Shown piece after piece: positions 25,647 to 34,761 of a stretch of 64,000 nucleotides of DNA; position 1 is the first letter of the stretch, and each line of letters begins with the position of its first letter. The stretch is from a virus, in IMG/VR virus record IMGVR_UViG_3300013132_000023, positions 62,001 to 126,000 of that record. The stretch is one strand, 5' to 3'. The notes beneath the pieces are model-generated. The model had not been told where the DNA came from, searched no databases, and saw only the letters and a program-made list of their open reading frames with translations. Both the position numbers and the translations under genes were made by a program.

Positions 25647-27188
25647 ATGTTTTTAGCACTGCTTCTTTGTTTAACGCAAAATTGGTATGATCCGGGGACT
25701 CCCGCTACTGATGCTCGTACTATCTACGTAAGCTCTAGCACTGGTAATGATAGTAATACCGGGTTAGATTCTCAAAATCCACGTCGTACGATTCAGTCTG
25801 CCAAGGGGCTGATGCGTCACACGTTTCCAGACCGAATGCTATTGAAGCGTGGTGATACGTTCAACGAATCATTTGGACAGTGGAAGACTAGTGGTCGTTC
25901 TAGTACAGAACGTCAGATAATTGGTGCATACGGTCAGGGGGCAAGACCTAGACTTCTTACTGGAAACGTCACTGGCATTTTTACATTAAATGCAGGCGAT
26001 ACGCCTCCTTCTGTTGATAATGTTGCGATTCTTGATTTAGAATTCTATCCTCAGACTTATACTGGCAATGAAGCTATTGCTGGTGTTAGCTTTTTGTGGA
26101 AATCAGAGAATTGGCTCATTGAAGGATGTTTTATCAGTGGGTATCAAGTTGGTGTTGTGGTTGAAAGCTTTGGTGGACCAAAGAAGAATATTGCTATTCG
26201 AAACAATGTCATTGTTGATTGTTATTCTTTAGTTGGCAGTGTTGGTCATGGTATTTATGCCAGTGGTGGAGATAACCTTTTAATCGAAGGTAACATCATT
26301 GACAAAAATGGATGGAATGAAAGCGTGCCAGGAGCGGTGCCTACTGTTTTTAGGCACGGTGCGTATCTACATCCAGACATGCCACGCAACGCTATTGTGC
26401 GTGGCAATATCATTTCGCGTTCTTCTTCCCACGGGTTAACTCTTCGTGCTGGCGGTACTGTATCTGACAATTTGTTTATTCAAAACTCTATAAACGTCTT
26501 GTTGGGTGGAGGAAGTCCTCAATATGCGGTTGGCGGTATTGAGTTTCGTTTTACTAACAATGTTGTCTTTGATGCAAAAAACATTGACGTTAATAACCCT
26601 CGTGGTTGGGCGATAGATGTAAACAATACAAGGTCTGGTTTGATCAAGGGGAACATATTCTGCCATAACAGAAATGGCACTTTCCCATCGTCATTTGGAT
26701 TTGATGGAGCACTTGGTGTTGGTATACGTAATGTACGTATTCATGATAATATCTGGTACAATTGGAATGGTAGAGGTTCTTTTACTGGCGTAGGTTCACA
26801 ATTACGCAATATCAGTTTCGTGCGTAACGTGATTCATATGTCTATTGATGCTCCGGTATTTAGTCAGGCTAATTTGGCTGCCATAGCTTATGAACGTAAT
26901 ACGTTCTATTCACAGAATCCACAGAATTTCATTACTGTTCCAAACATTGGTACACTTAGTTTTACACAGTGGCAGCAAGTCTGTGGTGACACGGAATCAG
27001 TCTTTGAAGTTTATCCATTTGTCGATCCCACTAGAGACATTCAGCGATATGATATCGTGAATGGTGGGATTGGGACTCTCGATAGCTTTTTCCAGACCGC
27101 TAGAACCCAAAGCAAAGAACTGTGGAATCCTGCCTATACAGCACTAGCAGCTAACGCCTGGATGCGTCAAGGATTTATGCAAAAGTAA
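25647..27188 (+). CDS. Right-handed beta-helix protein (pectate-lyase-like)
   Basis: A 513-residue protein. After a short hydrophobic N-terminus (FLALLLCLT, perhaps a weak signal) comes TIYVSSSTGNDSNTGLDSQN, then repeated NxI/V rungs: IAIRNNVIVDCYS, LLIEGNIIDKNG, AIVRGNIISRSSSHG, VSDNLFIQNS, SGLIKGNIFCHNRNG, VRIHDNIWYNW. These PbH1 repeats form a parallel beta-helix as in tail-spike depolymerases and polysaccharide lyases. It could degrade or bind a surface glycan. Catalytic residues cannot be assigned. Confidence 0.82.
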   Translation: MFLALLLCLTQNWYDPGTPATDARTIYVSSSTGNDSNTGLDSQNPRRTIQSAKGLMRHTFPDRMLLKRGDTFNESFGQWKTSGRSSTERQIIGAYGQGARPRLLTGNVTGIFTLNAGDTPPSVDNVAILDLEFYPQTYTGNEAIAGVSFLWKSENWLIEGCFISGYQVGVVVESFGGPKKNIAIRNNVIVDCYSLVGSVGHGIYASGGDNLLIEGNIIDKNGWNESVPGAVPTVFRHGAYLHPDMPRNAIVRGNIISRSSSHGLTLRAGGTVSDNLFIQNSINVLLGGGSPQYAVGGIEFRFTNNVVFDAKNIDVNNPRGWAIDVNNTRSGLIKGNIFCHNRNGTFPSSFGFDGALGVGIRNVRIHDNIWYNWNGRGSFTGVGSQLRNISFVRNVIHMSIDAPVFSQANLAAIAYERNTFYSQNPQNFITVPNIGTLSFTQWQQVCGDTESVFEVYPFVDPTRDIQRYDIVNGGIGTLDSFFQTARTQSKELWNPAYTALAANAWMRQGFMQK

Positions 27189-27189
27189 C

Positions 27190-27879
27190 ATGGAAAAAGG
27201 ACACACAATTCCGATCCTTGGTCAAGGGTACGTTCGGTACATTGACCATCTTGGCAACGACCAACGGATCGTTGAGACGGCCCGCATTTCATACGGGAGT
27301 TCGTCTAAAGGAGCAGAAGCCGACAAGAAACTCTTGTTCTACCTTTTCAAGCACAGACACACTAGTCCGTTTGAAGCGTGCAATATTACATTCAATATCA
27401 AGATGCCTATCTTTTGCATGAGACAGTTTGTGCGTCACCGCACCTTCCGTCTCAATGAATGGAGCGGACGATATAGTGAACTAGGGGATGAATTCTACAT
27501 GCCCGAAGCGTGGAGAATACAAGACACGAAGAACAAGCAAGGTTCGTTGTCTTTTGATGATCCTGTGTGGCATGCGGGTAACGAACTATTGGCTCGTGAA
27601 GCTTTTGAGTCCACATATAGAATCTACCAAGAACTGCTTAAACGTGGAGTTGCTAAGGAACTAGCCCGTATCGTGTTGCCGGTTTCGCTCTTTACGGAGA
27701 TCTATATTAATACGGACGTTCACAACCTGATTCACTTCTTGAATCTACGCCAAGATCCGCACGCTCAGCTTGAAATGCGTGAGATTGCTAATGCTATGGC
27801 AGTGGTTGGCGAGCAGTTGTTCCCGTGGACATTTGAAGCCCGTCAACGCTTTAAGTTTCGTGTAGAAGAGCAGTCGTAA
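27190..27879 (+). CDS. thyX: Flavin-dependent thymidylate synthase
   Basis: A 229-residue ThyX, which makes dTMP from dUMP with FAD and methylene-tetrahydrofolate. The signature RHRTFRLNEWSGRYSEL is the ThyX motif (R-H-R-x-N-E-x-S-x-R-Y), here with Arg where Ala/Ser often stands. CMRQFVRHR and NLIHFLNLRQDPHAQLEMRE supply the dUMP/FAD contacts. It is the last gene before the block terminator and pairs functionally with the reductase at 23311. Confidence 0.95.
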   Translation: MEKGHTIPILGQGYVRYIDHLGNDQRIVETARISYGSSSKGAEADKKLLFYLFKHRHTSPFEACNITFNIKMPIFCMRQFVRHRTFRLNEWSGRYSELGDEFYMPEAWRIQDTKNKQGSLSFDDPVWHAGNELLAREAFESTYRIYQELLKRGVAKELARIVLPVSLFTEIYINTDVHNLIHFLNLRQDPHAQLEMREIANAMAVVGEQLFPWTFEARQRFKFRVEEQS

Positions 27880-27901
27880 AGACAGGCTATTGCACACAAA
27901 T

Positions 27902-27938
27902 CACTAGGAGGGCATCCCTTGAGGGTGCCCTCCTAGTG
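27902..27938 (+). terminator. Strong hairpin terminator after thyX
   Basis: A 13-bp perfect stem (27902-27914 with 27926-27938) extended by three more G-C pairs around a small loop. It is very GC-rich for this genome. The following bases TATTATT are only a weak U-tract, so rho-independent release is likely but not certain. Confidence 0.75.
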
Positions 27939-27943
27939 TATTA

Positions 27944-27972
27944 TTGAGACGTAGGGGCGTTGCCCTTGTTAT
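27944..27972 (+). promoter_or_regulatory. Possible promoter of the virion-surface operon
   Basis: TTGAGA (27944-27949), 17 nt, TGTTAT (27967-27972); matches are 5/6 and 4/6. It sits between the terminator and a gene with a good GGAGG (27990-27994), so here the leader is about 25 nt, unlike the leaderless promoters elsewhere. Confidence 0.4.
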
Positions 27973-28001
27973 GTTTTAAGTCTCTATTTGGAGGTAAGGC
28001 T

Positions 28002-28448
28002 ATGGCTGGAGTTTTGGTTGCATCGCAGGTAGGGTCGGGTACTATACCGTTTACGTACGGCATTTTGTCGTCTGGTCAACGTGGTAATGAGCCTCTTGGT
28101 GGAGGTATTCGTACCGGCAATCAGGTTATGATTGGCAACCCAGAAGACATGGTTGCTGTCGATGCTTTTGCTGCATCTGGTATCGTGATTGGTACTAACC
28201 CGGTAGAAATTCTTGGTCCTCAAAACAATCCGTTGCCGCGTTCTCGCATGGTTCTGATCGAGAACACTGGTACTGTTGACGCTTACATTAGTCATAGACT
28301 TAACTTTACAACCCTTGATGCCTTTGAACTTTCACCAGAAGGCACGGCGGGACGTGATAGCCGCATTCAACTGCCGCTTTTACGCAATGTATCTGTTTAC
28401 GCTAAGACGGCCAGTGGCAGTACAACGATTCGTCTATTGATTGTTTAA
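28002..28448 (+). CDS. Virion-associated small protein, paralogue 1
   Basis: A 148-residue protein; ATG at 28002 has GGAGG 7 nt upstream. The order NPEDMVAV, ASGIVIGTNPVEILGP, NNPLPRSRMVLIENTGTVDA, and a C-terminal VSVYAKTASGSTTIRLL recurs in the protein at 28676, so they are paralogues. The beta-rich pattern suggests a small virion decoration or adaptor protein. It starts the late-looking block. Confidence 0.65.
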   Translation: MAGVLVASQVGSGTIPFTYGILSSGQRGNEPLGGGIRTGNQVMIGNPEDMVAVDAFAASGIVIGTNPVEILGPQNNPLPRSRMVLIENTGTVDAYISHRLNFTTLDAFELSPEGTAGRDSRIQLPLLRNVSVYAKTASGSTTIRLLIV

Positions 28449-28476
28449 TCGCGGGTCTCCGTGAGGATGGCTCGCC

Positions 28477-28683
28477 ATGCAATACAATACCAAAACATGC
28501 CAGCGTTGTCAGGTTGTCTTTGAGCCAAATAGCGGCTTTCAGAAGTTCTGTCACGAATGCAAGATCGGAAACCACAAAGAGTGGTTTCAAAAACGGGATC
28601 GTGAACGTTTTTTGAACAACTGTAACTGTGGTCGTGCTATGAATGGTGGTATCTGTCCTCATAAGGAGACCATCAGTGAATAA
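28477..28683 (+). CDS. Small zinc-finger protein
   Basis: A 68-residue protein with CQRC, CHEC, CNC and C-x2-H positions, so one or two zinc sites. Its 3' end overlaps the start of the next gene by 8 nt. It is flanked by the two paralogous small proteins. Role unknown. Confidence 0.6.
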   Translation: MQYNTKTCQRCQVVFEPNSGFQKFCHECKIGNHKEWFQKRDRERFLNNCNCGRAMNGGICPHKETISE

Positions 28684-29113
28684 GCAGTATTTTACAACCA
28701 TTGGTTCGGGTTGTACACCACACCTTGCTCACGGGCCAGCACACGCCTTACCGCAGGGGGCGTATCCCGGTGCCCACAGTAAGAGCGAGTTACGTACTCG
28801 TCCTGGTGATGGCGTTGTTATGCTCAATCCGGAGGATTTTTCTATTTCCATCGGATTGCGTTCTTCTGCCGTTATAGTTGGAACATCCCCTACACCATTA
28901 CCAAGTAATCCGCTAGAATATCGTCGTGCTCTTGTTGTACACAACAATGGCGTTAGCACGATCTTTATAGGTGATAGCTCCGTAAGCACTGCTACTGGTC
29001 TTCCATTAGCCGCAGGCGAAAAGATTGCATTCGATATTCAGAACAATCCAAACGTTGTGGTCTATGGTGTGGCCGGTACTAATACCGATGTTCGCATCAT
29101 GGAGCTAGCATGA
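28676..29113 (+). CDS. Virion-associated small protein, paralogue 2
   Basis: A 145-residue protein starting at GTG 28676, with AAGGAG 8 nt before it. NPEDFSISIGLRSSAVIVGT, NPLEYRRALVVHNNGVST and NNPNVVVYGVAGTNTDVRIM match the layout of the protein at 28002. Probably another virion surface component. It overlaps the next gene by 4 nt. Confidence 0.65.
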   Translation: MNKQYFTTIGSGCTPHLAHGPAHALPQGAYPGAHSKSELRTRPGDGVVMLNPEDFSISIGLRSSAVIVGTSPTPLPSNPLEYRRALVVHNNGVSTIFIGDSSVSTATGLPLAAGEKIAFDIQNNPNVVVYGVAGTNTDVRIMELA

Positions 29114-30210
29114 GTCTCGGTATTGGTGGCATTGTATCTCTTGGTGGTGGGACTGGTGGCAGTGGAGGCGGATCTGGCTCTGGTATTCAGTCTGTAAACA
29201 GTCAGATTGGACCCGCGATTGCCATTACTGGCGTAAACGGCATTAACGTTACCGCTAGTGCAAACGTAATCACGATTGATGGTGCTGGTGCTTCTGGTAC
29301 GGTTGGATCTGCTTCGTCACAATCTGGCGTTATTGGCGTTAATGGAATTACTGTTGATCAGATTGGCGGTAATTTTGTTGTCAATGGTGCCGCATTATCT
29401 GGTTTGATTAGTGGTGGGGTTGTCAGTCTTGTTGCATCTTATTCTGCTACGTTTACAAACGTTACAAGCGGCATCTTCGATCACAATCTTGGAACCCACG
29501 AAACGATTGTACAAGTATATGACGATTCGCTGCCGCCAAGAGTAATTTTTCCAGATGAAGTCATCTCTGAAAACCTAAATCAGATTGGCGTCATCTTTAA
29601 CAGACCACAAACTGGTCGCGTAGTCATTCATGCTCCATCTGGCATATCTCTATCGTCGGGCGGCGGTTCTTCTGTTTCATTAGTTGGTGTTAGTGGTGTC
29701 CGTGTCATTCCTAGTGGTGCTAATTCTTTCATCATTAGTGGCGAAAACATTTCGGTAACTTCGTCGTCGTCTCCATCGAACACCAACTGCTATTCGCAAG
29801 ATTTTACTAACGTTTCAAGCGTTACTGGAATTCACAATTTTGGTACGCTTAATGTACTGACACAAGTTTTTGACACCAATGGACGCGTATTGCTACCAGA
29901 CAGTATTCACGTTTCTGATATTAATACTGTTGTCGTTAGCTTTAATACAAGTCGTAGTGGAAAGGTTGTTGTACACGGCTGTTCGGCACCGTCCTCTTCT
30001 GGAGTCAGCAAGTTCTCGCAATCGTTTACAAGCGTTTCAAGTATAAACGTTTCGCACTTCATGAGTACTCAAGATGTAATTGTACAGGTTAGAGATAACA
30101 ATTCGCCTCCTGGCGTGATTTTGCCAGATTCTATCCTTGTATTAGACATAAATACAGTGAACGTGCGATTCAACTCAATTCGCAGTGGTCGTATAACTAT
30201 CATGGGTTAG
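29110..30210 (+). CDS. Glycine-rich virion protein with three beta-module repeats
   Basis: A 366-residue protein. The first ~30 residues are a Gly/Ser-rich stalk. Then come three copies of a ~60-residue module starting FTNV or FTSV, followed by HNxGT, IVQVxD, a PD plus hydrophobic step and SGRVVIHG: near residues 115-175, 235-295 and 305-366. The same module ends the proteins at 30255 and 32200. This pattern fits tail fibre or head fibre proteins with repeated beta domains. An adhesin role is inferred. Confidence 0.7.
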   Translation: MSLGIGGIVSLGGGTGGSGGGSGSGIQSVNSQIGPAIAITGVNGINVTASANVITIDGAGASGTVGSASSQSGVIGVNGITVDQIGGNFVVNGAALSGLISGGVVSLVASYSATFTNVTSGIFDHNLGTHETIVQVYDDSLPPRVIFPDEVISENLNQIGVIFNRPQTGRVVIHAPSGISLSSGGGSSVSLVGVSGVRVIPSGANSFIISGENISVTSSSSPSNTNCYSQDFTNVSSVTGIHNFGTLNVLTQVFDTNGRVLLPDSIHVSDINTVVVSFNTSRSGKVVVHGCSAPSSSGVSKFSQSFTSVSSINVSHFMSTQDVIVQVRDNNSPPGVILPDSILVLDINTVNVRFNSIRSGRITIMG

Positions 30211-30254
30211 TTAGTGTACTTAACTATAACCCCTAGCTTTACAGGAGTTGCACA

Positions 30255-31013
30255 ATGTTTATTGACGGAGATTTAATCCCTTCTACGTCTGGTCAGGCTC
30301 ATCTTGGTGTTGACGGCACTGGTGCGTCTGCCTTTAGTGCTTCAAGTATTAGTCCTTTTGGACGCGTTCACATGCTCAGTGGCGTGTGGCACGATCCGCT
30401 GTATGGACAATCTGGTGTTATGAGATTCAGTCAACAGGCTGGTGCTTTCCAGGTGTCTGTTGACGGCGGCCTAACGTTTGCTAACATTTCTGCTGGTGGC
30501 GGTGTTTCGTCTATTGGTCAGCTTGGTGGAGCTAATCTTACTGGTAACGTTGATCTTGCTTCAAATGCAAGTGGCTTTATTGCCATTACCGATACAGGTG
30601 GATCGTCTCCTATCTTGTTTGCAGTCGATCATCTTGGGCTTTCAGGTCTTTGGAGATTCCCGGCACAAGGATTCAATAATAGTATTGTCAACGCCATCTC
30701 TGACTTCAATGGCACACAATCGCAGGGCGTGATCAGTATTGTTGGTGCTTCGGGTATCGTCGCCGACTTGATTGGTAACACGCTTACCATTACTCCTGGT
30801 AACACGCTTGGTCGTGCTGTCACGCAAACCTTTTCTAGCGTGAATACGGTAACCGTTGTTCATAACTTTTCAACTGAAAACACAATTGTGCAGGTAAGAG
30901 ACGGAAATGAACGCGTGATTATTCCAGATTCAATTGATGCTTCTAACACAAACCAAGTTGTTGTTAACTTTAATACAACTAGAAGCGGAAGAGTAACTGT
31001 AATAGGATTCTAA
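30255..31013 (+). CDS. Tail-fibre-like protein, tandem paralogue 1
   Basis: A 252-residue protein with AGGAG 7 nt upstream. Residues 1-75 are the shared N-terminal module (DGDLIPSTSGQAHLGV, FGRVHMLSGVWHD, QVSVDGGLTF). Residues ~95-170 resemble the matching part of the protein at 32200 (GGANLTGNVDLAS, FAVDHLGLSGLW). The last ~60 residues are one copy of the IVQVRD/SGRVTV module. Probably a receptor-binding or fibre subunit. Confidence 0.7.
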   Translation: MFIDGDLIPSTSGQAHLGVDGTGASAFSASSISPFGRVHMLSGVWHDPLYGQSGVMRFSQQAGAFQVSVDGGLTFANISAGGGVSSIGQLGGANLTGNVDLASNASGFIAITDTGGSSPILFAVDHLGLSGLWRFPAQGFNNSIVNAISDFNGTQSQGVISIVGASGIVADLIGNTLTITPGNTLGRAVTQTFSSVNTVTVVHNFSTENTIVQVRDGNERVIIPDSIDASNTNQVVVNFNTTRSGRVTVIGF

Positions 31014-31014
31014 T

Positions 31015-32196
31015 ATGGGATTAATTGATGGCGATATCGTTCCGTCAGCAAGCGGAACGTCTCATCTTGGTGTTGAAGCCAGAGGGGCATCAAACTTTAG
31101 TATTGATAGTTTGGCCCCTTTTGGCCACATTCATCAATTGAGTGGTGTGTTCCATAATGAGAATGGAACATCTGGCGTTATTCGTTTTGGCATTTCTGCG
31201 TTTGAATTTTCTACAGACGGCGGCATAACGTTTTCTTCGCCTGCCGCCGTAGGCGGCGACAACCGTGACGTGTTATTCAATAACAATGGAGCTATTGCTG
31301 GCGATTCTCTCGGGCTTACGTTTGACGCAACACCCAATATATTGGGCGTTAGTGGAGCAATTCAAGTTGCTAAAACTGATCTAGTTAGAGAAAACTTTAC
31401 TTCCCCCGGTTCTGGTATTGTAGAACTTCGAGCTATTAACCTAGCCGAACGTCCCATGTTCGGTGCTAGTACGTCTGGTCAACAACTCCCATACTTTTTC
31501 CAGCCGTCTTTGTTTAGTAGATTTATATTTATGGCGTACACTTCTAATTCCACGACCATTTCTTCATATGGTAATTCTCTTACTAGCAACGGAACCGTTT
31601 CTCATCCTGCCGCAACTTCTGCTTCTGGTTTTATGGTAAATATTGTTTCTGCCGCGACCGCTAACTCGACTGCTTCTACAGGTAGCAACACTACGCAATT
31701 TGTTCGTGGTGCTTCTTCTGGAATGAATACTGGATTCTTCTATGCAACACGTATAACTCTACCTGATGCCAATCTTGATGCAGGTAGAGTTTTTGTTGGA
31801 TTAGTGAATGGTACTATGGTCTCTTCTGTTGCAGCAGATGACCCAGGTAACAATCACTGTGGATTTAGTTTTTCTACAATTCAAGCAAATCCAAAAAATT
31901 GGTTCTTTTCTACTAGAGATACTACAGCTAGATCAACCCAGGACACTGGTATTTCGTGCTCTGGCAATAGAATTTGGGACATGTATTTGTACTGCCCACC
32001 GGCACCAAACAACGAAGTAATTTACTGGACTCTTCGTGATGTTTCATGGAACAGATTGTCAAATGGGTATGCTATTAATAGACTACCTAATAAAGGATCT
32101 CTAATGAGAGCCGGAGTTGCTTTAAACAACATTACGGCAAGTGCTCGTAACATACGTTTCACGCACATTTATTGTGAATCCATTCCTTCATTTTAA
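31015..32196 (+). CDS. Tail-fibre-like protein, tandem paralogue 2
   Basis: A 393-residue protein. It keeps the shared N-terminal module (DGDIVPSASGTSHLGV, FGHIHQLSGVFHN, EFSTDGGITF). Its C-terminal ~230 residues differ and look like a beta-sandwich lectin-type domain rich in Ser, Thr, Asn and aromatics (FYATRITLPDANLDAGRVFV). That suggests carbohydrate recognition. It follows the previous gene by one base. Confidence 0.7.
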   Translation: MGLIDGDIVPSASGTSHLGVEARGASNFSIDSLAPFGHIHQLSGVFHNENGTSGVIRFGISAFEFSTDGGITFSSPAAVGGDNRDVLFNNNGAIAGDSLGLTFDATPNILGVSGAIQVAKTDLVRENFTSPGSGIVELRAINLAERPMFGASTSGQQLPYFFQPSLFSRFIFMAYTSNSTTISSYGNSLTSNGTVSHPAATSASGFMVNIVSAATANSTASTGSNTTQFVRGASSGMNTGFFYATRITLPDANLDAGRVFVGLVNGTMVSSVAADDPGNNHCGFSFSTIQANPKNWFFSTRDTTARSTQDTGISCSGNRIWDMYLYCPPAPNNEVIYWTLRDVSWNRLSNGYAINRLPNKGSLMRAGVALNNITASARNIRFTHIYCESIPSF

Positions 32197-32199
32197 TAC

Positions 32200-32982
32200 A
32201 TGGCACGAATAAACGGTGATCTTGTTCCCATTGGTAGCGGTCAAGCACACTTAGGTGTGAATGGCGGCCTTGGCGATGCTTTTGATATCACTACAGTATT
32301 GCCATTTGGTCACGTTCACATGAACTCTGGTGTCTGGCATGACCCCGTAACTGGTCAGTCGGGTGTTCTCAGATACAGTCAGGCCGCTAGTGCGTTTCAG
32401 GTTTCTATTGACGGCGGCAGAACATTTACTAATTTAGCCACGGGTGCCGGTGGGGTTTCGTCGGTTGGCGTTTTGGGTGGGGCAAACCTCACTGGCGACA
32501 TTGATCTTGCCTCGCAATCAAGTGGATTCATTGCAATTACCGACAACGGTGGTGCAAGTCCAGTCTTTTTTGCCGTTGATCATCTTGGTCTTTCTGGTCT
32601 TTGGAAATTTCCGGCCCAGGGATTCAACGGAAGTGTTGTTAATTCATTGACTGACTTCAACGGCACAACGTCTCAGGGTGCTATTAGTGTTGTTGGTGGT
32701 TCTGGCATTATTGCAGACATTGTTGGTCAGACATTGACGATTGCTTCAAACGTAAACTTAGCTTCGGTAGCACGCTGTTATTCTGAAATCATCTCTGTTG
32801 CGGTTACAGAGTGGGTTATTACACACAATCTTAATACTACAGCGGTAAGCATTTCTGTGTACGACAACAGTACTCCTCGTCAAGCGGTTTTTCCTGACAA
32901 AATCGAAACAACCAATGCCAATACTGTTACCATTTCTTTCAACGCTAGTCAAGCTGGATTCATTGTTATCATGGGGTGCTAA
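32200..32982 (+). CDS. Tail-fibre-like protein, tandem paralogue 3
   Basis: A 260-residue protein, nearest to paralogue 1 along its whole length: NGDLVPIGSGQAHLGV, FGHVHMNSGVWHDPVTGQSG, QVSIDGGRTF, GGANLTGDIDLAS and FAVDHLGLSGLWKFPAQGFN. It ends in a diverged beta module (VITHNLNTTAVSISVYD, ANTVTISFN). A recent duplication of paralogue 1 is likely. Confidence 0.7.
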   Translation: MARINGDLVPIGSGQAHLGVNGGLGDAFDITTVLPFGHVHMNSGVWHDPVTGQSGVLRYSQAASAFQVSIDGGRTFTNLATGAGGVSSVGVLGGANLTGDIDLASQSSGFIAITDNGGASPVFFAVDHLGLSGLWKFPAQGFNGSVVNSLTDFNGTTSQGAISVVGGSGIIADIVGQTLTIASNVNLASVARCYSEIISVAVTEWVITHNLNTTAVSISVYDNSTPRQAVFPDKIETTNANTVTISFNASQAGFIVIMGC

Positions 32983-34761
32983 ATGGCAACACGCGTAGGT
33001 GATCTATATCCTTTTTCTAGTGGTACTTCTAGTTTAGGGGTTGAAATGACGAACGGTAGTCCTACTAGGGACATCGTTCCGTTTAATGCTATACACGTCA
33101 ATAGCGGCATTTTTCACAACGTTAACGGTGGTTCTGGTGTTCTTCGTTATGGGGCCGTAAACAAGGTCATTGAATATTCAAATGACGGTGGTATTACGTT
33201 TTCGCCGCTTTCAATTAGCATGCAGGCCGCCTACGATGGTGGTAATGAAATCAGTTCTGATAAAATCGGTGGTATTAGTCGTGGGGTTGTCTTTAAAGAC
33301 AGAAGCAGATCATTGTTGTATCCAACATGGTTTGATCTTAGCAATAAAGACTTTGCTATCGCCGTTAGTGGTTTTGCGTTAGATCAAAACGATCCTAATC
33401 GAGCACACTTACTAAGAATTGCGTCAAATGGTATACTTGTACGAGGATCTGGTGTAGATATTTCACAACAAACACCATCAGAATTGTTCATGGGATATCT
33501 TAATGATGGTCCTGGCGGTATCAATTCTCAAAACAGTGTGCCTATTATTCTAGGTAGTGGTGCTCTTGGTTTATACGTTATTGCAGTAAATGGACTATCT
33601 ATGGCAGTGCCTGATGGTCCTTCTGTAATGAATTTTGGTGGTGGTGTAGCGATTGGTGTTGAAGGCAACGTTACGCTTGATAACGGTGGAGGAGATTTTG
33701 TAATTGATATTTCTGCTGGTCAAACACTTACATTAGATTGTGATACTGGTGATGTTACAAGTAGACCATTTCAAAATTTTCAGTTTGATGCTTTTAATGG
33801 TAGTGGTCGTTTAACTTATCGTTTTGGTCCACACGAAGGATGGGCCTGGAAGCCTAGTTACGCAAGTACCGGAGGTACCGCTAATGATGGCTTTTTCCCG
33901 ATTCCTCACTCGGGACAAATCCAGTCGATGATCAAGCTACAGACTGCATACGAAAACGACAATGCTGTTTTGACAACTACGGCTCAAGGTGGTCCACTGT
34001 CTATTAATGGCAGTGGTACGGCGGCATTGTTCTTATCTGTAAGTCCTAGCGGTGGTGTACATCTGTCACTTTCTGGCGTACCGAATTCGCCATCTAGTTT
34101 TTCAAATGTCGGCGATTTGTTCCTTGCAAACCACAGTTACAATCTTGGCGACCCGTTCCTCGTCAGTGTAACTCCTGGTGCGTTGCAAGCGTCTTCACCT
34201 GGATTGCCAACACTTTGGCTACATGCCGGTTCTTCTGGTATTGTATCGATCCGAACAGGATCGGGCATTATGCAGTGTTTTAATACCGTTGCATCACCAA
34301 GCGTTTCCGGTGCTGGTTTTTTTGTGAGTATTCCCGTAATTGGTCAAACGAATCCAGATAGATACTACAGACCAGTTCCAAACAGTAGTGGTATTCGTAT
34401 TGATGTTGAAGGTTTATATCGTATTACCTATACTGTTAGTCTTTTGAAGACAATTGGTACGAGTGGTCAACAGTGTAATACTGAACTTCGTTTGTTTGAC
34501 TTGGTACGTGATCAATATCGCATTCTTGGTAGTCAGTCATACGCTCAAGTGTTTGATGCTGACTCTTTAAATCGCAATACAGCAAACGGTCAGGCTGTTC
34601 TTGATCTTAATGCAAATGAAATTGTTGGATTGTTTGTTCAAGCATCTGTTGACCCAACTCCTAACGATGCATTTATTATTCCATCTAGAGCTGCTAATAT
34701 AATTTTTGAATACCTTGGTCCTATGCGTGGTAACACATCTACGAGAGACTTAATCACATGA
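32983..34761 (+). CDS. Tail-fibre-like protein, tandem paralogue 4, with C1q-like tip
   Basis: A 592-residue protein, the largest of the set. Residues 1-70 keep the shared module (VGDLYPFSSGTSSLGV, NAIHVNSGIFHN, EYSNDGGITF). The middle is beta-rich and repetitive in Gly/Ser. The last ~140 residues (IRIDVEGLYRITYTVSLL, TELRLFDLVRDQYRIL, VLDLNANEIVGLFVQ) look like a C1q/TNF-type jelly-roll trimer tip. Probably the main receptor-binding fibre. Confidence 0.7.
   Translation: MATRVGDLYPFSSGTSSLGVEMTNGSPTRDIVPFNAIHVNSGIFHNVNGGSGVLRYGAVNKVIEYSNDGGITFSPLSISMQAAYDGGNEISSDKIGGISRGVVFKDRSRSLLYPTWFDLSNKDFAIAVSGFALDQNDPNRAHLLRIASNGILVRGSGVDISQQTPSELFMGYLNDGPGGINSQNSVPIILGSGALGLYVIAVNGLSMAVPDGPSVMNFGGGVAIGVEGNVTLDNGGGDFVIDISAGQTLTLDCDTGDVTSRPFQNFQFDAFNGSGRLTYRFGPHEGWAWKPSYASTGGTANDGFFPIPHSGQIQSMIKLQTAYENDNAVLTTTAQGGPLSINGSGTAALFLSVSPSGGVHLSLSGVPNSPSSFSNVGDLFLANHSYNLGDPFLVSVTPGALQASSPGLPTLWLHAGSSGIVSIRTGSGIMQCFNTVASPSVSGAGFFVSIPVIGQTNPDRYYRPVPNSSGIRIDVEGLYRITYTVSLLKTIGTSGQQCNTELRLFDLVRDQYRILGSQSYAQVFDADSLNRNTANGQAVLDLNANEIVGLFVQASVDPTPNDAFIIPSRAANIIFEYLGPMRGNTSTRDLIT

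Noticed and set aside
27190-27879. ThyX with a broken signature
   Set aside because: The motif has Arg for a usually small residue, but all R-H-R, N-E, S and R-Y positions remain, so I treat it as functional.
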